Origin: Streptomyces sp. Edi2
GTDB taxonomy: Bacteria > Actinomycetota > Actinomycetes > Streptomycetales > Streptomycetaceae
DNA length: 64,000 nt
Reading direction: 5' to 3'
Assembly: GCF_040253635.1 (NCBI RefSeq)
Contig: NZ_JBEJGX010000003.1
Coordinates: 1,860,001 to 1,924,000 of the forward strand
Under the pieces are notes generated by a model. The model was not told the origin of the DNA and ran no database searches. It was given only the letters and a program-made list of their open reading frames with translations. Numbering within the stretch: position 1 is the stretch's first letter; each line of letters starts with the position of its first letter. This document shows positions 9,101-16,253 of this stretch, one piece after another. Both the position numbers and the translations under genes were made by a program.

Positions 9101-9819
9101 CGGGCGGAGTCCAGGACATCGGCGACCGGCCCCTGACCGGGATCGGCATAGCGGACCGCGTTGGTCAGGACGGCGCGGACGCCCTGGTCGACGGCGAAGC
9201 CGAGGGTACGGGCGGCCAGCCGCCCGGAGCCGGGGCCGCTGCCGGGCCGCCCGTGGTCGACGACCTCCAGGCACAGCGCCTCGCCGTACAGCTCGCGCCA
9301 GGGGGCGAGGAGCCGGGCGGCGCGGTCCGGGCGGCCGGCGGCCAGCGCCCGGCCGACCTCGGAGTCCGGTCCGAGCAGTACGGTCAGCCCGTCCGTGGTG
9401 GATTCCAGGGCGCTCCACGGGAGGACGGGCCGCTCGGCCCGGCCGGCGTGGGCAGCGGAGACCAGCCGGCACAGGGTGGCCCAGCCGGCCGCTCCGTCGC
9501 GGGCCAGGAAGACGGCGCGGGCCGCGGACTCGTCGAGGAAGGCGCCGCCGCGCACCGGGGTGCGCCGCCGCGCGGTAGCGGTGCCGACGGGGCCCGCTCC
9601 GTGCTCCGCCACGGCGAGTTCGGTGCCGAACAACGGGCGGATTCCGGCCTCGGCGGCGGCCTTGGCGAACCGTACGGCCCCGGAGAGCCCGTCCCGGTCG
9701 GTCAGCGCGAGGGCATCCATCCCGCGTTCGGCGGCACGCGCGGCGAGCCGCTCCGGATGGGAGGCGCCATAGCGCAGGGAGAACCCCGAAGCGGTGTGCA
9801 GATGCGTGAACCCGGACAT
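6184..9819 (-). CDS. dnaE2: Error-prone DNA polymerase III alpha, DnaE2
   Basis: A 1,211-aa C-family polymerase used for translesion synthesis and damage-induced mutagenesis. ATG 9819 follows a strong AGGAGG. Domains in order: PHP (FTHLHTASGFS at 4-14, DALALTDRDG), palm/fingers with catalytic PDIDID (Asp428 and Asp430), SLFRPGPVAADMVRPFIEARHG and GVVVFHEQI, HhH segments, and a C-terminal OB fold (about 1080-1160). It differs from replicative DnaE1 in being associated with the ImuB-like gene, overlapping it by four bases. A LexA-box-like site lies 85 bp upstream. The family normally works with ImuA and ImuB; only the ImuB-like partner is present here. Confidence 0.93.
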   Translation of the reverse strand: MSGFTHLHTASGFSLRYGASHPERLAARAAERGMDALALTDRDGLSGAVRFAKAAAEAGIRPLFGTELAVAEHGAGPVGTATARRRTPVRGGAFLDESAARAVFLARDGAAGWATLCRLVSAAHAGRAERPVLPWSALESTTDGLTVLLGPDSEVGRALAAGRPDRAARLLAPWRELYGEALCLEVVDHGRPGSGPGSGRLAARTLGFAVDQGVRAVLTNAVRYADPGQGPVADVLDSARRLVPVDRHRPESWDSGERWLKDAATMRHTAERIAEAAGFRRGLAHRLLTMTEETAGACLVDPQDDIGLGRVHFPEPRLVGAGRRTAARVLRSRCAAGMVLRGYDRDRVRWARLDDELRTIERLGYPSYFLTVAQVVDDVREMGIRVAARGSGAGSLVNHLLGIAHADPVEHGLLMERFLSERRAALPDIDIDVESARRLEAYRAIFDRFGAERVATVSMPETYRVRHAVRDVGAALGMDPAQVDRLAKAFPHIRARDARAALAELPELRGVREAGDERLWQLVEALDALPRGIAMHPCGVLLSDATLLDRTPVVPTSTEVPHTGGGEGGPLAMSPLAMSQFDKEDVEDLGLLKLDVLGVRMQSAMAHAVAEIGRATGRRIDLDDPAQVPPGDRATYDLIRSTETLGCFQIESPGQRDLVGRLQPATFHDLVVDISLFRPGPVAADMVRPFIEARHGRKPVHYPHPDLEEPLRETYGVVVFHEQIIELLRIMTGCARDEADEKRRALSHPELQGRLRAWFARCAERRGYPPEVIARTWEIVEAFGSYGFCKAHAVAFAVPTYQSAWLKAHHPAAFYAGLLTHDPGMYPKRLLLADARRRGVPVLPLDVNRSAVAHRIELVSGSGGGGPRSGAVWGLRLALCDVHGMSEAEARRIAAGQPYHSLQDLWQRARPSRPVAERLARVGALDAFGANRRDLLLYLAELHRHGRQASDGQLTLPSGALDGAGAPRAAPADQVEPAGLPDLSDVERLSAELGVLGMDTSRHLMADHRDFLAELGALPARLLRGARHGETVLVAGAKAATQTPPIRSGRRVIFTTLDDSTGLVDCAFFDDSHEACAHTVFHSWLLLVRGTVQRRGPRSLSVVGAAAWNLAELAELRREGGLEAVAARLAAGPGEPAAEADDGQDGADKGPGEGRGAGREPGPDAAPDAAPGRTIRLETGYELHPWADLQPAGERAATGRKLWHSSPGSAG

Positions 9820-9903
9820 CCGCACCTCCTGCACCTCACCCGCCCCCGGCCGACCTTGCGTCCCTCATGTCTCTCGTTCCTCCCCTCCACCATAACCCGC
9901 TCA

Positions 9904-9919
9904 TCGAACATTCGTACGA
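9904..9919. promoter_or_regulatory. LexA (SOS) box-like operator upstream of dnaE2
   Basis: The site TCGAACATTCGTACGA matches the actinobacterial LexA consensus TCGAAC-N4-GTTCGA at all fixed positions except one (A for T). It lies 85 bp before the dnaE2 start. Damage induction of dnaE2 fits the known SOS regulon of actinobacteria. Binding is inferred. Confidence 0.65.
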
Positions 9920-10031
9920 ACATGTGCCCCGGGGCCGCCTCCCGCCCTCCACCGATCAGCCCCACCCGCTCTGCACACCCCCACCGCCCACCGGAAGATG
10001 GCGAAACAAAAGCACAAGAATCACCCGTATC

Positions 10032-10065
10032 ACCTGCAGCACCCGCACTACCTGCAGCACCCGCA
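10032..10065. repeat. 16-bp direct repeat, 18-bp period
   Basis: Two identical copies of ACCTGCAGCACCCGCA at 10032-10047 and 10050-10065, followed by a degenerate copy, in the leader of the membrane-protein gene. Function unknown. Confidence 0.65.
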
Positions 10066-10125
10066 TCACCCACAGCACTCAAGAGCCCCGGACCGGCAGC
10101 CGGAAGTGTGGCGAGGAGCAACCGC

Positions 10126-11160
10126 ATGGCCACAACGGACGACGGCGCCCGCACCACCTTCCTCGGGGAGGTGAAGAGCGCGGTGACGCCCCATGCGTCG
10201 CTGCTGGTGCTCGGCGTGCTGGGGCTGATGATCGCGTTCATCACCTCGTACACCGGCGCCTTCCACCACCCCAGGCCGACCGGTGTGCCGCTCGCCGTCG
10301 TCGCCCCCGCACAGGTCAGCGGGCAACTGGTGGACAAACTGGACCGGCTGCCCGGCTCCCCCCTGGACCCGCGCGCGGTGCCCTCCGAGCGGGCGGCGCG
10401 AGCGCAGCTCGCGGACCGGACGGTCGACGGCGCACTGCTCGTCGCCCCGCGCGGCCGCACCGACCGGCTGCTGGTGGCCGGTGGCGGCGGCGCCTCCCTC
10501 GCCCAGGCGATCGAGCTGGTCGTCCGCTCGGCGGAGAAGGCCGAACACCGCACCGTACGCACGGTGGATGTGACCCCGGCGGCTCCTGGTGACAGCCGCA
10601 GCCTGTCGTCCTTCTACCTGGTCGTCGGCTGGTGCGTCGGCGGCTATCTCTGCGCCGCGATCCTCGCGATCAGCGCCGGGGCACGCCCCTCCAACGGGCA
10701 CCGGGCGGTCATCCGGCTGGCCGCGCTCGCCCTGTACGCGATCGCCGCGGGACTGGCCGGAGCGATCATCGTCGGCCCCGTCCTCGGCGCCCTGCCCGGC
10801 GCCTTCCTCGGACTGTGGGGGCTGGGCGGCCTGGTCGTGTTCGCGGTGGGCGCCATCACCCTGGCCTGCCAGGCCCTGCTGGGCATCATCGGCATCGGCC
10901 TGGCGATCCTGCTGATCGTCATCCTCGGCAACCCGAGCGCGGGCGGCGCCTACCCCTATCCGATGCTGCCCCCGTTCTGGCGCGCCCTCGGTCCCGCCCT
11001 TCCCCCGGGGGCGGGCACCTGGGCCGCGCGCTCCCTTGCCTACTTCCGCGGCAACGCGGTCACCGGCCCGCTCCTGGTGCTGTCCGCCTGGGCGGTGGGC
11101 GGCACCTTGATCACCCTGGCACTGTCGATCTTCCGCAAGAAGGGCGAGACCCCCTCATGA
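10126..11160 (+). CDS. Membrane protein resembling the YhgE/Pip, DUF3533 group
   Basis: A 344-aa integral membrane protein. ATG 10126 follows GAGGAG. One membrane segment near residues 24-45 is followed by a ~130-residue extracytoplasmic region with short A/S-rich helices, then a C-terminal block of about five segments. This layout resembles the ABC-2-type permease-like YhgE/DUF3533 proteins, whose function is poorly known. No ATPase gene is adjacent. It is translationally coupled to the next gene by ATGA. The open frame extends far upstream antisense to dnaE2, but only this 3' section looks real. Confidence 0.75.
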   Translation: MATTDDGARTTFLGEVKSAVTPHASLLVLGVLGLMIAFITSYTGAFHHPRPTGVPLAVVAPAQVSGQLVDKLDRLPGSPLDPRAVPSERAARAQLADRTVDGALLVAPRGRTDRLLVAGGGGASLAQAIELVVRSAEKAEHRTVRTVDVTPAAPGDSRSLSSFYLVVGWCVGGYLCAAILAISAGARPSNGHRAVIRLAALALYAIAAGLAGAIIVGPVLGALPGAFLGLWGLGGLVVFAVGAITLACQALLGIIGIGLAILLIVILGNPSAGGAYPYPMLPPFWRALGPALPPGAGTWAARSLAYFRGNAVTGPLLVLSAWAVGGTLITLALSIFRKKGETPS

Positions 11161-11480
11161 CCATCTCCCCCAGCCGACTGGCCCACCCCGCGGTACGCGC
11201 CCTGGTCACGGCCCTCAACGGCAATGACGAGCAGGCCTTCTTCGCCGCCCTCACCCCTGACGCCACCATGTCCGACGACGGCTCCGACCGGGACCTCCGC
11301 GAGTGGTGCGAACGGGAAATCTTCACCACGCGGGGGCACATGGACGTGCAGTCCGAGTCGCACCAGGGCCTGTCCCTCGTGGCGGACTACCGCAACGACA
11401 CCTGGGGCGGGATGCGTACCCGCTGGCGGTTCACGGTGGAGGACGGAAAGGTGAGCCGGTTCGAAACGGGGCAGGCCTGA
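11157..11480 (+). CDS. NTF2-fold (SnoaL-like) small protein
   Basis: A 107-aa protein whose ATG overlaps the preceding stop (ATGA). The pattern of an N-terminal helix (VRALVTALNGNDEQAFFAALTPDATMSDDG), a short WCEREIF segment and a C-terminal sheet ending RWRFTVEDGKVSRFETGQ is typical of NTF2/SnoaL-like domains. It may be an accessory or ligand-binding partner of the membrane protein; catalytic function cannot be assigned. Confidence 0.75.
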   Translation: MTISPSRLAHPAVRALVTALNGNDEQAFFAALTPDATMSDDGSDRDLREWCEREIFTTRGHMDVQSESHQGLSLVADYRNDTWGGMRTRWRFTVEDGKVSRFETGQA

Positions 11481-11547
11481 TGCCCGTCGAAGCCGGGCAG
11501 GCGGGATGCCCGTCGGGGCCGGGCAGGCGGGATGCCCGTCGGGGCCG
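11480..11547. repeat. 26-bp tandem repeat, about 2.6 copies
   Basis: Units starting ATGCCCGTCG at 11480, 11506 and 11532 repeat with a 26-bp period. The first differs by two bases and the third is partial. They begin at the stop codon of the NTF2-like gene and are probably non-coding. Confidence 0.75.
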
Positions 11548-11803
11548 ATCTGCGACACTGGGAGAACCATGCCGGCGCAAGCAGCGACTGACACCGGCGT
11601 CACGGCTCGACGGCGAATCGGGCAGGCCGGACGAGGGCCGGGAGCCGGTCACGAGCTGTTCGGGCAGCCCACGGCAAGCCGCGCGGATCGCCGGCCCTCT
11701 TCTCCCCCAAGTGGACACCGAGCCCACCGAGCCCACACCGCATTCGGCCCCGGTACTCGGGGGGCATGACGACCGGGTCTCACCCTCACCTGGGAGGCAT
11801 CCG
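11481..11803. other. Intergenic region before the tautomerase gene
   Basis: 323 bases holding the 26-bp tandem repeat and then sequence without a supported gene. The last 15 bases include GGGAGG (11792-11797), the ribosome-binding site of the tautomerase. Confidence 0.55.
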
Positions 11804-12019
11804 ATGCCATTCATCGACATCAAGGTGATCGCAGGGGTATTCACCCCCGAAGAGAAGCAGAAGATGGTCGAAGATGTCTCCGAGGCGTTGATCGCCATCG
11901 AAGGTGAGGCACTGCGCCCGGTGACGCATGTCGTGATCACCGAGACGCCCAGCGGCGACTGGGCAATCGGCGGCAAGACCCTGACGGCCGAGGACGTCCA
12001 GGCCAAGAGGGCCGGCTAG
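11804..12019 (+). CDS. 4-oxalocrotonate tautomerase family protein
   Basis: A 71-aa protein of the tautomerase superfamily, in which Pro1 exposed after Met removal is the catalytic base. The sequence begins MPFIDIKVIAGVFTPEEKQKM and has the usual beta-alpha-beta length. GGGAGG precedes the start. These proteins assemble as hexamers or dimers and isomerise keto-enol groups; the substrate is unknown. It is followed by the convergent SDR gene. Confidence 0.87.
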   Translation: MPFIDIKVIAGVFTPEEKQKMVEDVSEALIAIEGEALRPVTHVVITETPSGDWAIGGKTLTAEDVQAKRAG

Positions 12020-12096
12020 CACGCCACACCGCCCTGCTGACCCGACTTCGCCGCCCGCGGACACCACGTCCCCGAGCCCAGTCCGCACCCTGGGGC

Positions 12097-12867
12097 TCAC
12101 ATATGCGTGCCGCCGTCGATCCGGATCTCCGTGCCGGTGATGAACGCGCCGTCCTGCGAGGCGAGCATCGCGATGACGCCCGCGACCGTGTCCGGGCTCG
12201 CGAAGCCCTTGCCGAGGGCCGGGGTGAGCTTGACGAACAGGCTCATGTCGGCGTCCTCGGGCAGGCCCGGGACGCCGTCGCTGGTCATGCCACTGGCAAT
12301 GGAGCCCGGCGCCACGCAGACCGCGCGCAGCCCCTGCTTGCCGTACTCGCTCGCGAGGGCGTGCGTCATGGACTGGATGCCGCCCTTGCTCGCCGCGTAC
12401 GCCGACATGTACGGGTGCGCGAACGAGGCGGAGGTGGAGCTGAAGTTGACCACGACCGGCGCACGGCCTTCCAGGAGCGCGGGCAGCGACTCACGGATCA
12501 TCAGGAACGTGCCGGTCAGGTTGATCGAGATGACCTGCTGGAAGTCGGCCAGGGCGGTCTCGTGGGTGTGCGAGGCACGCAGGATGCCGGCCGCGTTGAC
12601 CAGGACGTCCAGGCCGCCGAGGCCGGCCACCGCGGCGGGGACGGCGGTGCGGACCGCCGCCTCGTCGGCGATGTCCAGCACCGCGGTCTCCAGCCGTCCG
12701 GCGGCGCCTTCCGCGGCCGCACGGTCGGCGGTGACCCGCAGCCCTGCCGCCTCGATGTCCGCCGCCACCACCCGGCCGCCCTCGGCGAGGATCCGGTGAA
12801 CAGTGGCCTGGCCGATGCCGGAGCCGGCCCCGGTGATCAGGGTGCGGCGGCCGTCAAAGCGGTTCAT
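12097..12867 (-). CDS. SDR family NAD(P)-dependent oxidoreductase
   Basis: A 256-aa classical short-chain dehydrogenase. It shows the cofactor motif TGAGSGIG (about 12-19), NAAG (about 86-89), the catalytic Ser in VNFSSTSAS, and YAASK (Tyr-x3-Lys) followed by a PG motif (APGSIASGM). D-I after VVAADI suggests NAD preference, which is an inference. ATG 12867 was chosen because the Rossmann strand starts a few residues later. It is divergent from a TetR gene, with inverted repeats between, so it is probably the regulator's target. Confidence 0.88.
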   Translation of the reverse strand: MNRFDGRRTLITGAGSGIGQATVHRILAEGGRVVAADIEAAGLRVTADRAAAEGAAGRLETAVLDIADEAAVRTAVPAAVAGLGGLDVLVNAAGILRASHTHETALADFQQVISINLTGTFLMIRESLPALLEGRAPVVVNFSSTSASFAHPYMSAYAASKGGIQSMTHALASEYGKQGLRAVCVAPGSIASGMTSDGVPGLPEDADMSLFVKLTPALGKGFASPDTVAGVIAMLASQDGAFITGTEIRIDGGTHM

Positions 12868-12948
12868 GGTCCGGTTCCGTTCTCGAGGTGCGGTGGTGCG
12901 GTGGTGCGGTGGTGTGGTGCGGTGAGGCATTGGCACCGTACGCCTGCA

Positions 12949-12963
12949 TGGCACATCGTGCCA
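12949..12963. promoter_or_regulatory. Inverted repeat, candidate TetR operator 1
   Basis: TGGCAC-ATC-GTGCCA is a perfect 6-bp inverted repeat with a 3-base spacer in the divergent SDR/TetR intergenic region. Its position suits an operator for the adjacent regulator. Confidence 0.55.
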
Positions 12964-12975
12964 CCCTCGCGTTAC

Positions 12976-12990
12976 GTGCCACTACGGCAC
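12976..12990. promoter_or_regulatory. Inverted repeat, candidate TetR operator 2
   Basis: GTGCC-ACTAC-GGCAC is a perfect 5-bp inverted repeat. It uses the same half-site letters as operator 1, in the opposite orientation, 21 bases before the TetR start codon. Confidence 0.5.
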
Positions 12991-13011
12991 GAAGTTCCGT
13001 AGGCTGAGGTC

Positions 13012-13680
13012 ATGCCGACCCCGCCGCACCCGACCCCGCTCCCTCGCCCCTCGCTCACCGAGCGGCGCAAGGCCGAGACCCAGCTGGAGATCGCCCGTAC
13101 CGCGGCGGCCCTCTTCGCCGAGTGCGGCACCGCCGTCACCGCCGACGACATCGCACGCGCCTCAGGAGTCGCCCTGCGCACCTTCTACCGCTACTTCCGC
13201 ACCAAGGAGGACGCGGTGACGCCGCTGCTCGCCGACGGGGTGCGGCAGTGGACCGACGAGCTGGCCGCCGCGCCGGCCGGAGCGGGCGCACCTCCCGTAC
13301 GCGAAGTGCTGGAGCGGTCGGCCCGCCGGTCGCTGACCCCCGCCGACGAACCGGCCGCGGAGGCGCTGCGCTGGACTCGCGGACTACTGCGGGCGATGCC
13401 GGGCGATCCCGCGCTGCGCGCGGTCTGGCACCGGGTCCACCACGACGCCGAGGAGGCACTGATGCCGCTCCTGGCACGGCTGACCGGCGCAGGCCCGCTG
13501 GAGGTGCGGCTGGCCGCGGCCGCCGCGAATACCGCGATGCGGGTCGCGGTGGAGGAGTGGGCGGCGGGAGACGGGGCGCCGGACGGCCCGCGGGGGCCCG
13601 GCGAGCTGGTGGTCCGGTGCCTGCGGACGCTGACGGCCGGGCTGCCACAGCTCGACGGGGCGTACGGGCGGGCCCGGTAA
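13012..13680 (+). CDS. TetR family transcriptional regulator
   Basis: A 222-aa regulator. The helix-turn-helix is TADDIARASGVALRTFYRYFRTKEDAV (about residues 43-69). The C-terminal helical domain contains an MRVAVEEW segment seen in MftR/ActR-like TetR proteins. It is divergent from the SDR gene, and the shared 144-base intergenic region contains two related inverted repeats. Autoregulation and SDR control are likely but inferred. Confidence 0.87.
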   Translation: MPTPPHPTPLPRPSLTERRKAETQLEIARTAAALFAECGTAVTADDIARASGVALRTFYRYFRTKEDAVTPLLADGVRQWTDELAAAPAGAGAPPVREVLERSARRSLTPADEPAAEALRWTRGLLRAMPGDPALRAVWHRVHHDAEEALMPLLARLTGAGPLEVRLAAAAANTAMRVAVEEWAAGDGAPDGPRGPGELVVRCLRTLTAGLPQLDGAYGRAR

Positions 13681-14049
13681 GCCGAGCTGCCGGTGGCCGG
13701 TTCTTACCTCAGCGGGCACCCCGGGCCGCACGGAGGGCGCCTCGGGCCCCGCTCTTCGGCCAATCGCCGGAGATCGAAACCCGCCCGAACGGCCGGTCGG
13801 CGGCCGGATTCCTCCCTTCCGGGTGCGGGTGACCTTTGCCAGGGGCATGACCGGCACCGCATCCCCGCTGGCCGAGCCCCCTTCCCCCCGGGCGCCACGT
13901 ACCGCTTCCGGTTGCGTTCGCGCCATTACTCTCAGCTTTCGCCTAATGACTCAAAGCGATCGCCTGATGCGCACTCAGGATGCTTTCGGGGTGCGGTTGG
14001 GCCAGACTCCCGTCCGGTATCTGCACCTTCGAGCAAGGGAGTGTTCGTC
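13681..14049. other. Intergenic region before the SSI-family inhibitor gene
   Basis: 369 bases between the TetR stop and the inhibitor start. It has an unusually AT-rich patch around 13920-13980 that probably holds the inhibitor promoter. I see no gene or clear repeat. Confidence 0.5.
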
Positions 14050-14487
14050 ATGCGGTACATCACTGGGGCGGTCGCGCTCGGCGCGGCGCTGGTCCTGGGC
14101 ACGCTGGCCACCACCGCACAGGCCGCCGCACCGGCGCAGCCGGCGCGGACCGGTGGTCTGTACGCCCCGACGGAACTGGTGCTGACGGTGGGCCAGGGCG
14201 AAAGCCGTGCGACCGCCACGGTGCAGCGCGCCGTGACGCTCAGCTGTATGCCCGGGGCCAGGGGTAGCCACCCGGACCCGCAGGCCGCCTGCACCCAGCT
14301 GCGGGCGGTGGCCGGCGACTTCAACGCGATAACCGGTGCCACCTCGGACCGCCTGTGCACCAAGGAGTGGAACCCCCTCGTGGTGACCGCGGACGGTGTG
14401 TGGCAGGGCAAGCGGGTCTCGTACAGCTACACCTTCGCCAACCCCTGTGCGATGCGCAGCGACAGCGACGTGGTCTTCGCGTTCTGA
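14050..14487 (+). CDS. Streptomyces subtilisin inhibitor (SSI, family I16) protein, P1 Lys
   Basis: A 145-aa secreted serine protease inhibitor. ATG 14050 follows AGGGAG. The signal peptide is about 1-25 (TTAQA cleavage). The core ends with GVWQGKRVSYSYTF and DVVFAF, diagnostic for SSI. Four cysteines (LSC, AAC, RLC, NPC) match the two SSI disulfides. Aligning RLCTKEWNP to the SSI reactive loop puts P1 at Lys105, which favours trypsin-like as well as subtilisin-like targets. It converges on a streptogrisin gene, a likely inhibition target in the extracellular space. Confidence 0.93.
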   Translation: MRYITGAVALGAALVLGTLATTAQAAAPAQPARTGGLYAPTELVLTVGQGESRATATVQRAVTLSCMPGARGSHPDPQAACTQLRAVAGDFNAITGATSDRLCTKEWNPLVVTADGVWQGKRVSYSYTFANPCAMRSDSDVVFAF

Positions 14488-14502
14488 GCTGAGCTGCTTC
14501 AG

Positions 14503-14535
14503 ATCCCCGGGCACCGGAGGGTGGTGCCCGGGGAT
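14503..14535. terminator. Strong hairpin between SSI and streptogrisin genes
   Basis: ATCCCCGGGCACC (14503-14510 continuing to 14515) pairs perfectly with GGTGCCCGGGGAT (14523-14535) around a 7-base loop, 15 bases after the SSI stop. Confidence 0.75.
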
Positions 14536-14676
14536 AGTCATGTGCGGCAGGCATCGTGGCCCGGCGGCCGCTCCGGGACGTCAAGCGTGTCCAGGAGCCG
14601 GTGCCGTGCACGAGGAGCCGGTACCGCGCGCCGGGAGGAGTGCACCGCCATGGAGGAGTGCACCGCCGTGCGAGGG

Positions 14677-15753
14677 TCAGCCGATCTTCGCGCCGTAGGC
14701 CTTCAGGGCCTCCGGGACCGGCTGGAAGAAGGTTTCGCCGCCCTGGGAGCAGTCACCGCTGCCGCCGGAGGTGAGGCCGATCGCGGCATCGCCGTCGAAG
14801 AGCGCGCCACCGCTGTCACCGGGCTCGGCGCAGACATCGGTCTGGATCAGACCCTCGACCGTGCCCTCCTGGTAGTTGACGCTGGCGTTCAGCGCCTTGA
14901 CCGTGCCGTCGTGGACCTGGGTGGTACTGCCGCTGCGCTGCACCTTCTCACCGACGGTGGCCTCCGCGGCCTTGGTGATCTTCTGCGTGCTGCCGTTGTA
15001 GAGGTCCACCGCGCTGGGGTGCGCGGTGTCACCGGTGTACTTGGCGAGGGAGAAGTCGTCGCCCGGGAACTTGGAGTCCTCGGTGGTCGCGATCGCCGAG
15101 CCGCCCTGCTTGTCGGACCAGCTCTTGATCTCGTTGCCGCAGTGGCCGGCCGTCAGGAAGTACGGCTTACCGTCCTTGACGACGTTGAAGCCGAGCGAGC
15201 AGCGGGCTCCGCTCCCCCAGATCGCGTCGCCGCCGCCGATGAAGGGTTTGAACTCACCCTTGCTGTGGCGCACCTCGACCTTGTCGCCGAGGGCCTTGGC
15301 GACCTTGGTGAGCCGGTCCAGCTTGGTGCCCTTGACCGTACGGTCGGCGGTGACCACGACCTTGTTGCTCTGCGGGTCGATGCCCCAGGACGTGCCGGGA
15401 ATGGTCGCCTTCGACTTCAGCGTCCGCCGGGCCGAGTCGAGCTGGGCGAAGGTGTGCCGGACGAGTCTGGCTTCCGCCCCCTTGGCCCGCACGGCACGGG
15501 CCTGCGCCTTGTTCACCACATTGACGACCAGCTTCTTGGCCTTGGTGTCGTAGAAGGAACCGGCCGTGTCCGTCTTGAGGTGGGAGGCGAGGGTCGCCGC
15601 CGCGGTGGAGGTCAGCTTGGCGAGCGCCGGGGTGCGCGCGGGGGCCGTGGACGCATTGGCGTTGGCGAGGGTGACAGTGGCGGTGGCGGCGAGCGCAAGG
15701 GCTCCCGCACCTGCGACGATGACGCGCCGGTTGGGTATGCGACGGTGCTTCAA
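14677..15753 (-). CDS. Streptogrisin-type serine protease, S1 family, with alpha-lytic prodomain
   Basis: A 358-aa secreted preproenzyme. The start is TTG 15753 (peptide begins M-K-H-R-R-I-P), preceded by GGAGG, and matches the usual N-terminus of streptogrisins. Residues 1-34 form the signal, ~35-171 the propeptide, and the mature enzyme begins near Ile172 (IGGGDAIW). The triad is His204 (TAGHC), Asp233 (GDDFSLAKY) and Ser314 (EPGDSGG). Cysteines (RCSLG/GHC and VCAEPG/GDC) match the family disulfides. The longer prodomain resembles streptogrisin C/D-type enzymes. It digests extracellular protein and is probably controlled by the neighbouring SSI inhibitor. Confidence 0.92.
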   Translation of the reverse strand: MKHRRIPNRRVIVAGAGALALAATATVTLANANASTAPARTPALAKLTSTAAATLASHLKTDTAGSFYDTKAKKLVVNVVNKAQARAVRAKGAEARLVRHTFAQLDSARRTLKSKATIPGTSWGIDPQSNKVVVTADRTVKGTKLDRLTKVAKALGDKVEVRHSKGEFKPFIGGGDAIWGSGARCSLGFNVVKDGKPYFLTAGHCGNEIKSWSDKQGGSAIATTEDSKFPGDDFSLAKYTGDTAHPSAVDLYNGSTQKITKAAEATVGEKVQRSGSTTQVHDGTVKALNASVNYQEGTVEGLIQTDVCAEPGDSGGALFDGDAAIGLTSGGSGDCSQGGETFFQPVPEALKAYGAKIG

Positions 15754-16253
15754 GTCAGGGCCTCCGTGGGGGGAAGAGCCCGGAAACTGTGGGGAGTTGC
15801 GCGGGCCCGGAGAGTGAGGAGTCACGGCAGGAACGGATCTGCCCGGGGAGCGGATCCCGGGAGGCGCGTCCATGCCAACGTGCGGGGCCGAGTATTGCCA
15901 TCCGCCTCACTCGCGCACAAGACCGGGTTCCGGTCTCACATACGGGAGTTCACCATTTCGCCACACGACGGTCACACCGGTGTCCGCACATCTCGACCCC
16001 GAGTGCGGACATCAGCAGGCACCCCAGGCGCGCGGCGGACAGCAACGTGTGAGGACTATAGCTGGCCGGAAAATGGCGTCCGGGAACCGGCCCCCGTACA
16101 GCAGGGAACGCGGCAAGTGCCTGGATAAGAAGGCATATACAGCCACCAGGCGGACATCGGGGATGAAGCGCCCACTACCCCGCTACGACTTCCACCGGCC
16201 TCCGCCGACCTCCGCCGAACCTCCCCCACCCCGGCCTCCGCCGGCCTGCCCCG
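15754..16253. other. Intergenic region upstream of the streptogrisin gene
   Basis: 500 bases between the protease start and the end of the Band 7 gene, both leftward. It should contain the protease promoter; no canonical hexamers are clear. Near 16198-16250 are short iterations of CCTCCGCCG. No gene is supported. Confidence 0.5.

Larger units (their letters stand above)
9820..10125. other. Divergent intergenic region, dnaE2 and membrane-protein gene
   Basis: A 306-base divergent region with a LexA-box-like site (9904-9919) and a 16-bp direct repeat (ACCTGCAGCACCCGCA at 10032-10047 and 10050-10065, plus a third degenerate copy). GAGGAG at about 10113-10118 serves the rightward gene. Confidence 0.6.

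Noticed and set aside
6208..10125. A very long rightward open frame (over 1,300 codons) antisense to dnaE2 and joined to the membrane-protein gene
   Set aside because: It mirrors dnaE2 and the ImuB-like gene, whose domains and start signals are clear. Only the part from ATG 10126 has a ribosome-binding site and recognisable protein character.
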